A stretch of 64,000 bases of DNA, taken from Tagaea sp965279565 (GTDB taxonomy: Bacteria; Pseudomonadota; Alphaproteobacteria; CACIAM-22H2). The notes beneath the pieces are model-generated. The model searched no databases and was not told the origin of the DNA. It worked only from the letters and a program-made list of their open reading frames with translations. A program made the translations under genes and the position numbers. Shown here piece after piece: positions 57,492 through 64,000 of this stretch. Numbering within the stretch: position 1 is the stretch's first letter; each line of letters begins with the position of its first letter. The stretch is taken from positions 1,054,001 through 1,118,000 of the forward strand of contig OZ257249.1 in NCBI GenBank assembly GCA_965279565.1, written 5' to 3'.

Positions 57492-58879
57492 CAGGTATTC
57501 ATCGCCTCGAAGAAGTCCTTGTTGTTCTTCGAATGCTTGAGCTTGTCGATCAGGAACTCCATCGCGTCCGTCGTGCCCATCGGCATCAGGATGCGGCGCA
57601 GGACCCACATCTTCGACAGCACGGCCTTGTCGACCAGCAGCTCTTCCTTGCGCGTGCCCGACTTGGTGATGTCGATCGACGGGAAGGTGCGCTTGTCGGC
57701 CAGCTTGCGGTCGAGGATGATTTCCGAGTTACCCGTACCCTTGAACTCTTCGAAGATCACTTCGTCCATGCGGCTGCCGGTATCGATCAGGCCCGTGGCG
57801 ATGATCGTGAGGGACCCGCCTTCCTCGATGTTGCGCGCGGCACCGAAGAAGCGCTTCGGGCGCTGCAGCGCGTTGGCGTCCACGCCGCCCGTCAGCACCT
57901 TGCCGGACGAGGGAACGACCGTGTTGTAGGCGCGCGCCAGGCGCGTGATGGAGTCGAGCAGGATCACGACGTCGCGCTTGTGCTCGACAAGGCGCTTGGC
58001 CTTCTCGATCACCATCTCGGCGACCTGCACGTGGCGCACGGCCGGCTCGTCGAAGGTGGAGCTGACGACCTCGCCCTTCACCGAGCGGATCATGTCGGTG
58101 ACTTCCTCGGGCCGCTCGTCGATCAGCAGGACGATCAGGTAGACCTCGGGATGGTTCTGCGAGATCGAGTGCGCGATGTTCTGCAGCATCACGGTCTTGC
58201 CGACGCGCGGGGGCGCGATGATCAGGGCGCGCTGGCCCTTGCCGAGCGGGCAGACCAGATCGATGATCCGGCCGGTGATGTCGCGGCGCGTGGCCGGCGC
58301 GTTGTCGCGCTTGACCACTTCGGTGCGCCGGGCCGACAGCGTGCCCTTCAGCGCCACGGCCTCCTCGTCGCCCTGCGGGCGGCGGGCGGGCTTGGGCTTG
58401 GGCGGCGGCGGGGCCTCGACCGGCTCGTCGCCGAATTCGAGATTGAGCCGCGAGGTCGGATAGAACGGCGTCAGGTTGTCGAAGTTGATGCGGTGGCGCG
58501 CGACTTCCGGCTCGTCGAAATTGATCGTGCGCACGGCGGTCAGCGCGAAGTAGCGCTCGCCGTCCTTGGGCGCGCGGATCTGGCCTTCGACCGTGTCGCC
58601 GGTGCGCAGGCCGTAGCGGCGGATGATCTGCGGCGTGACGTAGATGTCGTCGGGGCCGGGCAGGTAGTTGGATTCGGGGCTGCGCAGGAAGCCGAACCCG
58701 TCGGAGAGGGTTTCGAGCACGCCGTCGCCGTAGATCGCCACGTCGTTCTCGGCCATCCGCTTGAGGATGGCGAACATCATGTCCTGCTTGCGCAGGGCCG
58801 ACGCGGCTTCGATCTGGAGTTCTTCGGCGTACACCAGCAGCTCGGCGGGCGTCTTGCGCTTCAATTCCTGGAGATTCAT
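57491..58879 (-). CDS. rho: Transcription termination factor Rho
   Basis: 462 aa, about 40 longer than E. coli Rho. The N-terminal RNA-binding domain contains DGFGFLRSPESNYLPGPDDIYV (split: DGFGFL at 60-65 and the LPGPDDIYV segment). The ATPase domain has Walker A APPRVGKTV (222-230), the Q-loop region and IDERPEEVTDM. Between them (about 151-197) is a Pro/Lys/Arg-rich insertion (EAPPPPKPKPARRPQGDEE...) absent from the E. coli protein. Rho terminates transcription and limits antisense RNA. The 212-bp leader (58880-59091) before the ATG may serve autoregulation. It lies downstream of hemE-hemH-hemJ. Confidence 0.96.
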   Translation of the reverse strand: MNLQELKRKTPAELLVYAEELQIEAASALRKQDMMFAILKRMAENDVAIYGDGVLETLSDGFGFLRSPESNYLPGPDDIYVTPQIIRRYGLRTGDTVEGQIRAPKDGERYFALTAVRTINFDEPEVARHRINFDNLTPFYPTSRLNLEFGDEPVEAPPPPKPKPARRPQGDEEAVALKGTLSARRTEVVKRDNAPATRRDITGRIIDLVCPLGKGQRALIIAPPRVGKTVMLQNIAHSISQNHPEVYLIVLLIDERPEEVTDMIRSVKGEVVSSTFDEPAVRHVQVAEMVIEKAKRLVEHKRDVVILLDSITRLARAYNTVVPSSGKVLTGGVDANALQRPKRFFGAARNIEEGGSLTIIATGLIDTGSRMDEVIFEEFKGTGNSEIILDRKLADKRTFPSIDITKSGTRKEELLVDKAVLSKMWVLRRILMPMGTTDAMEFLIDKLKHSKNNKDFFEAMNT

Positions 58880-59091
58880 TCTTTTTTCTGGGGCTGGGTT
58901 TGGGAGAGGACCCGCGAACGTTTGGGGCTTTCGGGCAAACCGGGACGCGGAGCGTCAGTCGGTTCGCGGGGTAGCCTCGGAAATCGTCGTCGGGAAGGAT
59001 CGGCCGGCACGTAAAAGCGGCCACGAGAACGGGCTAGATGTCCGTCCGAAGCCCAATCTAGCCGATCCCGGGGCGAAGTCAATCGCCTTGC
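58880..59091 (-). promoter_or_regulatory. rho leader/intergenic region
   Basis: 212 bp between the hemJ stop and the rho start, both on the minus strand. No gene is supported; short GC-rich open frames across it have no family resemblance. It ends CCAGAAAAAAGA before ATG, giving only a weak Shine-Dalgarno. Long rho leaders with Rho-dependent autoregulation are known in enterobacteria, so the same is plausible here. Confidence 0.4.
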
Positions 59092-59547
59092 TCAGAAGGG
59101 TTTTACGATCACCATCAACACGATGACGACCATCAGCACCGTCGGGACCTCGTTCTGGAGCCGGTAGAAGCGCGCCGGACGGCGGTTCCTGTCGGCCGCG
59201 AAGTCCTTGCACCAGCGCGCCTGCAGGTGGTGGTGGACGGTCAACGCGGCCACGCAGGCGAGCTTCACGTGCAGCCAGCCGCCGGCCCAGTCCTGCACGG
59301 CGAGCAGCAGCCCGCCGAAGATCCACGTCGCCACCATCGCGGGATTCATGATCGCGCGCAGCAGGCGGCGCTCCATGACCTTGAAGGTCTGCGACGTCTC
59401 GGAGCCCGGTGCCGCCGCGCAGTGATAGACGAACAGGCGCGGCAGGTAGAGCAGCCCCGCCATCCACGACATCACCGAGACGACGTGGAGCCATTTGATC
59501 CAGAGATACCAGTCGTTGATCGTGTCCAATACCGCGTCCAACTTCAC
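59092..59547 (-). CDS. hemJ: Protoporphyrinogen oxidase HemJ
   Basis: 151 aa from GTG 59547, overlapping the hemH stop (GTGA); TTG 59541 has better spacing to GGAGG and is an alternative start. Four hydrophobic segments are visible. Conserved features are WLHVVSVMSWMAGLLYLPRLFVYH (split across helix 1, with the haem-binding His) and KVMERRLLRAIMNPAMVATW. HemJ oxidises protoporphyrinogen IX in the inner membrane in bacteria without HemG/HemY. The order hemE-hemH-hemJ-rho is typical of alphaproteobacteria. Confidence 0.93.
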   Translation of the reverse strand: MKLDAVLDTINDWYLWIKWLHVVSVMSWMAGLLYLPRLFVYHCAAAPGSETSQTFKVMERRLLRAIMNPAMVATWIFGGLLLAVQDWAGGWLHVKLACVAALTVHHHLQARWCKDFAADRNRRPARFYRLQNEVPTVLMVVIVLMVIVKPF

Positions 59548-60587
59548 CCTCCGGCCGCCAGCGGGCACTTCGCGCATTCGGGTCCGCACAGGCGTGCACC
59601 GCCCGCCTCGCCGCTGCATTCGCGCGGGGCGCCGCGCACCAGCGCGCGCGCGATCTCGGCAAGTCCGCGGATGAAATCGGGATGCGTCGAGACGGTCGGC
59701 ACGCGGGTGTAGTAGGGCACGCCGAGTTCCGACGCCCGGTCGCGGTACTCGATGTCGAGCTCGACCAGCGTTTCGGAATGCTCCGACACGAACGCGACGG
59801 GCACGACGACGACGGGCACCTTGTCAGCCGCCGCGCGCTCGATCTCGTGCTCGGTGCTCGGCCCGATCCATTCGAGCGGGCCCACGCGCGACTGGTAGCA
59901 GACGACATGGTCTAGCCCGGCAACGCCCAGGCGCGCCACGACCGCGGCGACGGTCAGTTCGACCTGCCGCTGGTAGGGATCGCCCTTCGCGACGATCTTC
60001 TTCGGCAGGCCGTGCGCCGAGAACAGCACGCGCGGCTTGCCGTGTTTCGACGCGGCGTCGAGATGGGCCCCCATCAGGTCGGCGATCGCGGCGACGAAGC
60101 CGGGCTGGCGCGGATAGCAGCACGCCGACACGGTCGCGACGGACAGGCCCTGAAGGCGCGCTTCGCGGTCCCACGCCTTCTTCGAGCTTGCCGTCGTCGT
60201 CGTCGAATATTGCGGATAGAGCGGCAGCAACACGATGCGGTCGGGTACGAACGCGGCCACGTCGCGCACCACGTCGGCCGTCAGCGGATTCCAGTAGCGC
60301 ATCGCGGGGAAGCAGCGCACCTCGCCAAGGTCGCGCAGCGCGCTTTCCAGGGCCGTCGCCTGCGCCTTCGTGTTGGGCAGGATCGGCGAGCCGCCACCCA
60401 TCTCGGCATAGATCCCGCGCGCCTTGCCCGCACGCCGCCCGGCGATGAAGTGCGCAAGCAGCCAGCGCAACGGATTGGGGATCCCGATGATCGCGGGATC
60501 GTTGAAAAGGTTGAACAGGAACGGCCGCACCGCTTCCGGCCGGTCGGGCCCGCCGAGATTGAAGAGGATGACCGCGATCTTCGGCAT
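59544..60587 (-). CDS. hemH: Ferrochelatase (with C-terminal Fe-S type cysteines)
   Basis: 347 aa. It inserts Fe2+ into protoporphyrin IX, the last step of haem b synthesis. The substrate-site motif PLYPQYSTTTTASS, the catalytic His in LFSAHGLPKKI, and the later SEHSETLVELDIEYR are present. The C-terminus holds four cysteines (CSGEAGGARLCGPECAKCP), matching the [2Fe-2S]-ligating tail found in Caulobacter and some other ferrochelatases. It starts 3 bp after the hemE stop and overlaps hemJ. Confidence 0.96.
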   Translation of the reverse strand: MPKIAVILFNLGGPDRPEAVRPFLFNLFNDPAIIGIPNPLRWLLAHFIAGRRAGKARGIYAEMGGGSPILPNTKAQATALESALRDLGEVRCFPAMRYWNPLTADVVRDVAAFVPDRIVLLPLYPQYSTTTTASSKKAWDREARLQGLSVATVSACCYPRQPGFVAAIADLMGAHLDAASKHGKPRVLFSAHGLPKKIVAKGDPYQRQVELTVAAVVARLGVAGLDHVVCYQSRVGPLEWIGPSTEHEIERAAADKVPVVVVPVAFVSEHSETLVELDIEYRDRASELGVPYYTRVPTVSTHPDFIRGLAEIARALVRGAPRECSGEAGGARLCGPECAKCPLAAGG

Positions 60588-60589
60588 GG

Positions 60590-61660
60590 CTAGCCCTTGC
60601 GCGCGCGCCAGCCGCGGATCAGGTCGGCGAGGCGGCCGACATTCTCCGGCGGTGTCTGCGGGATCACGCCGTGGCCCAGATTGAACACGAACGGACCGGT
60701 GGCGAGCGCGTCGAGGATGCGCGTCGCGGCCCGGTCGAGCGCTTCGCCGCCGGCCGTCAGCGCGATCGGATCGAGATTGCCCTGCACGGTCGTCAGCTTC
60801 TGCAGGCGCTTGGCGAACGTCAGGGGTACCGCTGTGTCGAGGCCGAGGGCGGACACGCCCGGGATCGCGGCGGCTTTTTCGTAGAGCAGCCCGGAGCCTT
60901 TCGGGAAGAAGATCACCGGGATTTCGGGATGCTTCGCCGCGATCGCCGCGACGATCTTCGCGACGGGGGCGAGCACCCATTCGGCGTACTCGTCCTCGGG
61001 CAGGATTCCGGCCCATGTGTCGAAAAGCTGCAGCGCTTCGGCACCGGCCGCGACCTGGCGCAGCAGGTAACCGGTCGTCGCCTCGACGAGCAGGTCGATC
61101 AGCCGGCGGAACGCGGCGCGGTCGCGATAGGCGAACAGCCGGACATTGGCGAAATCCTTGCTCGTTCCGCCCTCGACCATGTAGGTCGCGACGGTCCACG
61201 GAGCGCCCGCAAAACCGATCAGCGCGGTCGCGTCGGGCAGGTTCGCGCTCACGCGCGCGACGGTCTCGTAGACCGGGGCGACGCGCGCGGAAAATCCGGC
61301 GAGCCCCGCTTCGAGTTTCGCGACACCGGCCGCGTCGCGCACGGGCTCGAGGACGGGACCCTCGCCCTCGCGGAATTCGAGCTTCTGGCCGAGCCCGTGA
61401 GGCACCATCAGGATGTCGGAAAACAGGATCGCCGCGTCCATCGCGAAGCGGCGCAGCGGCTGCAGCGTGATCTCGCAGGCAAGATCGGGACGTAGGCACA
61501 GATCGACGAAGCCGTTCGCCTGGGCACGCGTCGCGCGATACTCTGGCAAATACCGGCCGGCCTGGCGCATCAGCCAGAAGCACGGGCGCTCGTGCACCTC
61601 GCCGCGCAGGGAGCGCACGAACGGTTTGGCCTGGCTTGGGGTCGCACGCGGCTGGATCAT
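60590..61660 (-). CDS. hemE: Uroporphyrinogen decarboxylase
   Basis: 356 aa. It decarboxylates uroporphyrinogen III to coproporphyrinogen III. The diagnostic RPCFWLMRQAGRYLPEYR (Arg/Arg binding site), AILFSDILMVPHGLG (catalytic Asp), GFAGAPWT and FNLGHGV motifs are all present. ATG 61660 is chosen because the conserved domain begins about 8 residues later; an upstream ATG at 61729 has no support. It flanks the putative replication origin, as in Caulobacter and other alphaproteobacteria. Confidence 0.97.
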   Translation of the reverse strand: MIQPRATPSQAKPFVRSLRGEVHERPCFWLMRQAGRYLPEYRATRAQANGFVDLCLRPDLACEITLQPLRRFAMDAAILFSDILMVPHGLGQKLEFREGEGPVLEPVRDAAGVAKLEAGLAGFSARVAPVYETVARVSANLPDATALIGFAGAPWTVATYMVEGGTSKDFANVRLFAYRDRAAFRRLIDLLVEATTGYLLRQVAAGAEALQLFDTWAGILPEDEYAEWVLAPVAKIVAAIAAKHPEIPVIFFPKGSGLLYEKAAAIPGVSALGLDTAVPLTFAKRLQKLTTVQGNLDPIALTAGGEALDRAATRILDALATGPFVFNLGHGVIPQTPPENVGRLADLIRGWRARKG

Positions 61661-62089
61661 CGATGCAAAGTACCTCGGGGCGGAAAAGCGGGCGGAGTGT
61701 ACCCGCCACGCTGCCCCTCTACCAAACAAGAATCTAAATACTTTCTAGGTAGTGGAGGTAGATGGGTGCCTGTGGATGATGGGGAATCCATCTTGTCCCG
61801 GCTTCGTCCCCGTCGCGTGTCACGCGCACAGATTTGTGGACGAACGCCGGTGACCGTCGGGAAAAATGCCGCGACTCTTGCACCGGCGTGGCATGGCAAA
61901 CGGGGATGAACGCATCCGGGATACCGGGGATAACCCGGTGGCGGCGAGTTCTCCCCACTCTTCGCCACGTTGGCAAGATTCGGTTCGCCCTGTGCCGAAG
62001 TGCCGCTTGACGTGTATACGGTTTGGGGACGAATTTTTGACCCTGTGGATGAACACCGTGTTTGTGCCCCTGATCCCCGCATTCCCCAG
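61661..62089. other. Putative chromosomal replication origin (oriC) between hemE and ppsR
   Basis: 429 bp without a gene. In several alphaproteobacteria oriC lies exactly between hemE and the ppsR/RP001 homologue. The region has two copies of TGTGGATGA (61771-61779 and 62044-62052), each one mismatch from the DnaA box TGTGGATAA. Weaker copies are TGTGGACGA (61835-61843) and GGGGATAAC on the opposite orientation (61927-61935). An A/T-richer stretch (61730-61745) and a CCGGGATACCGGGGATAACC repeat patch follow. Genes diverge from here on both sides. Caveat: no DnaA-box cluster is perfect. Confidence 0.75.
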
Positions 62090-62929
62090 ATGAAGCGTTT
62101 CCATCTTCACCTCGTTTCCGACGCGACCGGCGAGACGCTGAACTCGGTCGTGCGCGCATGTCTGGTGCAGTTCGAGAACGTCGAGCCCGTCGAACACATG
62201 TGGTCGATGATCCGTTCCGACCGCCAGCTCGAGAAGGTGATGGCCGGCATCGCGGCGAACCCCGGCGTCGTCCTCTACACGGTGATCGAGGAACGCGTGC
62301 GCGCCCAGCTCGAGACCGCGTGCCGCGCGCTGTCGATGCCGTGCATCCCGGTCCTCGATCCCACGATGGGCGCGCTCACGAACTATCTCGGCCTCAAGAC
62401 GCGCAACCTGCCCGGCCGCCAGCACGTGCTCGACGCCGACTATTTCCGCCGCATCGACGCGATCAACTGGGTGATGATCCACGACGACGGCCAGGCCGCG
62501 CAGGGCCTCGGCGACGCGGAAGTGATCCTCGTGGGCGTGTCGCGCACGTCGAAGACACCGACCTGCATCTATCTCGCCAATCGCGGCATCAAGGCCGCGA
62601 ACGTACCCTTCGTGCCGGGCGTGGCACTGCCCGACGAGATCGAGGCGCTGCACGCGAAGGAAAACGGGCCGATGTTCGTGGGCCTCACCAACGATCCCAA
62701 CATCCTCGTGCAGCTGCGGCGCAACCGCCTCAACATGCTGAACGAGAATCGCGAGACGGATTACACCGATCTCGACAAGGTGCGCGGCGAAGTCGTCGAG
62801 GCGCGCCGCTTCTTCACCGCGCGCGGCTGGCCGGTCATCGACGTGGCGCGCCGCTCGATCGAGGAGACGTCGGCGCAGATCATGACGATGGTCCAGGAGC
62901 GGCGCGAGAAGGCCGCCAAGCCGCAATGA
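62090..62929 (+). CDS. ppsR: Pyruvate, phosphate/water dikinase regulatory protein (PpsR family, DUF299)
   Basis: 279 aa from ATG 62090. It begins RFHLHLVSDATGETLNSVV, diagnostic of the family. The P-loop-like GVSRTSKTPTCIYLA is at about 150-164, with the conserved NYLGLKT and LRRNRLNML segments. These bifunctional kinases/phosphorylases switch PPDK or PEP synthase on and off with ADP/Pi. This is the RP001 homologue that borders oriC in related genomes. Its stop overlaps the maf start (ATGA). Confidence 0.94.
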   Translation: MKRFHLHLVSDATGETLNSVVRACLVQFENVEPVEHMWSMIRSDRQLEKVMAGIAANPGVVLYTVIEERVRAQLETACRALSMPCIPVLDPTMGALTNYLGLKTRNLPGRQHVLDADYFRRIDAINWVMIHDDGQAAQGLGDAEVILVGVSRTSKTPTCIYLANRGIKAANVPFVPGVALPDEIEALHAKENGPMFVGLTNDPNILVQLRRNRLNMLNENRETDYTDLDKVRGEVVEARRFFTARGWPVIDVARRSIEETSAQIMTMVQERREKAAKPQ

Positions 62930-63546
62930 CGAAGCTATTCAACGCCGAAGCCCCGCCCGTTGTCCTCGCCTCGCAGAGCCGCTTCCGGCGCGAGATGCTG
63001 GAACGCGCGGGCCTGATGTTCGCGGTCGAGCCGGCGCACGTGGACGAGGACGAGATCAAGCGCTCGATGCATGCCGACGGCGCTTCGGTCGACGACGTCG
63101 CGATCAAGCTGGCCGAGCACAAGGCGCGCCGCGTGGCGCTGCGCAATCCCGGCGCCATCGTCATCGGCTCGGACCAGATGCTCGACTGCAACGGCGTGTG
63201 GTTCGACAAGCCCGTCGATCGCGCGCATGCGGAGGCGCACCTGCGCGCCCTCTCCGGCAAGACGCACCGGCTTGCCACCGCCGCCGTCGTCTTCCGCAAC
63301 GGGACGCGCGTCTGGCACCACGTGGAGCATGCGCGCCTGACGATGCGCCCGCTCGACGACGCGTTCATCGCACGCTATCTCGACGCGGCGGGCGAAGACG
63401 CCTACGCGTCGGTCGGCGCGTACCAGCTCGAAGGGCTGGGCGCCCAGCTCTTCGCGCGCGTCGAAGGCGATTTCTTCGTCATCCTCGGCCTGCCGCTGCT
63501 CGCGTTGCTCGGCTTCCTGCGCGCACAGGGCGTGGTGCCGGAATGA
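62926..63546 (+). CDS. maf: Maf-like nucleoside triphosphate pyrophosphatase
   Basis: 206 aa. Maf motifs: VVLASQSRFRREMLERAGL, HKARRVA, the catalytic Asp in VIGSDQMLD, SGKTHRLATAAVV and GAYQLEGLGAQLF. Maf proteins hydrolyse non-canonical nucleotides and can inhibit septation when overproduced. It overlaps ppsR and coaE by ATGA, forming the right-hand origin operon. aroE, which lies between maf and coaE in rhizobia as I recall, is absent here. Confidence 0.93.
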   Translation: MTKLFNAEAPPVVLASQSRFRREMLERAGLMFAVEPAHVDEDEIKRSMHADGASVDDVAIKLAEHKARRVALRNPGAIVIGSDQMLDCNGVWFDKPVDRAHAEAHLRALSGKTHRLATAAVVFRNGTRVWHHVEHARLTMRPLDDAFIARYLDAAGEDAYASVGAYQLEGLGAQLFARVEGDFFVILGLPLLALLGFLRAQGVVPE

Positions 63547-64000
63547 CGCGTGTACTCGGTCTCACCGGTTCGATCGCGATGGGCAAGTCGACCGCGGCGC
63601 GCATCCTGCGGCGCATGCACGTGCCCGTCTACGATTCCGACGCCGAGATCCACAAGCTGCTCGCGCGCGGCGGCGACGGCGTGGCGCCGGTCGCGGCTGC
63701 GTTTCCCGGCGTGGTGCGCGCCGGGGCGGTCGACCGTGCCGCACTCGGGGCACGCGTCTTCGCCGATCCCGCCGACCTGCGCCGGCTCGAGGCAATCCTG
63801 CATCCGCTCGCCTGGCGCAATCAGCGCGCCTTCCTTGCCCGGCACATGCGCGCGCGCACGAAGCTCGTGTGCCTCGATGTACCCCTGCTCTACGAGACGA
63901 TGGGCGAGCGCAACTGCGATCTCGTCGTCGTCGTGTCGGCCTCGCCCGCGATCCAGCGCCAGCGTGCACTCGCCCGGCCGGGCATGACGCCGGCGAAGCT
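63543..64000 (+). CDS. coaE: Dephospho-CoA kinase, N-terminal part (runs off the window)
   Basis: Partial: the frame is open from ATG 63543 to the right edge (about 152 codons; the full protein is about 200). The P-loop GLTGSIAMGKST is at 6-17, followed by VPVYDSDAEIHKL and HPLAWRNQRAFL, with LDVPLLYETMGERNCDLVVVV as the conserved LVPLLFE-type motif. CoaE performs the last step of coenzyme A synthesis. The start overlaps the maf stop (ATGA). Confidence 0.93.
   Translation, partial: MTRVLGLTGSIAMGKSTAARILRRMHVPVYDSDAEIHKLLARGGDGVAPVAAAFPGVVRAGAVDRAALGARVFADPADLRRLEAILHPLAWRNQRAFLARHMRARTKLVCLDVPLLYETMGERNCDLVVVVSASPAIQRQRALARPGMTPAK

Overview
The window is GC-rich, gene-dense DNA from a bacterial chromosome and looks alphaproteobacterial; I do not name a genus. 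The evidence is gene content and order. There is a parA-parB-rsmG-mnmG-mnmE...rho-hemJ-hemH-hemE block followed by ppsR-maf-coaE, a MucR/Ros regulator, a Fur without C-terminal cysteine pairs, ornithine-lipid type acyltransferases, and a ferrochelatase with C-terminal Fe-S type cysteines. No rRNA, tRNA, CRISPR array, insertion sequence or prophage was recognised.

Layout. 1-1.8 kb: end of a GH15 glucoamylase-like gene and otsA. 1.8-13.8 kb (minus strand): a long, tightly overlapping housekeeping run, in transcription order tsaB-rimI, mucR, fur-olsB-olsA-miaB-phoH-ybeY-corC-lnt, XRE regulator, metK-trmB. 13.8-25.7 kb (plus): a VanX-like dipeptidase, then a chain of overlapping genes for three glycosyltransferases, a histidine-phosphatase, a polysaccharide deacetylase and a small membrane protein. 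This chain runs directly into a complete peptide-type ABC importer. 25.7-33.8 kb: a response regulator/metallo-beta-lactamase/methyltransferase operon, a TorF-type porin, an alpha/beta hydrolase, a LolA-like carrier, YggS and a major porin with a clear terminator. 34.1-48.4 kb: the leuS-holA-parB neighbourhood, interrupted by accessory genes (a TPR/OGT-type glycosyltransferase with a methyltransferase, a lytic transglycosylase, a lower-GC SRA-HNH nuclease, a DapA-like enzyme, an orphan receiver and two uncharacterised proteins). 47.5-61.7 kb (minus): parB-parA-rsmG-mnmG, mnmE, a PAS histidine kinase, rho and the haem genes hemJ-hemH-hemE. 62.1-64 kb (plus): ppsR-maf-coaE.

How it fits together. 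Between hemE and ppsR is a 429-bp gene-free gap. This is the synteny position of the chromosomal origin in Caulobacter, Rickettsia and Sinorhizobium. It contains DnaA-box-like 9-mers, and the genes diverge from it. About 10-12 kb away, next to parAB, are two parS-like 16-mers, one inside the start of rsmG and one upstream of mnmG. The right half of the window is therefore best read as the origin/centromere region. The left half is envelope biology: lipoprotein acylation, ornithine lipids, glycan assembly, porins and lipoprotein trafficking, plus RNA modification.

The most noteworthy items are the origin plus parS set, the glycan-ABC importer super-operon, the low-GC SRA-HNH nuclease, the TPR glycosyltransferase/methyltransferase pair at the place where lptE is usually found, the 102-bp antisense overlap of parB with a membrane protein gene, and a roughly 45-residue proline/basic insertion in Rho.
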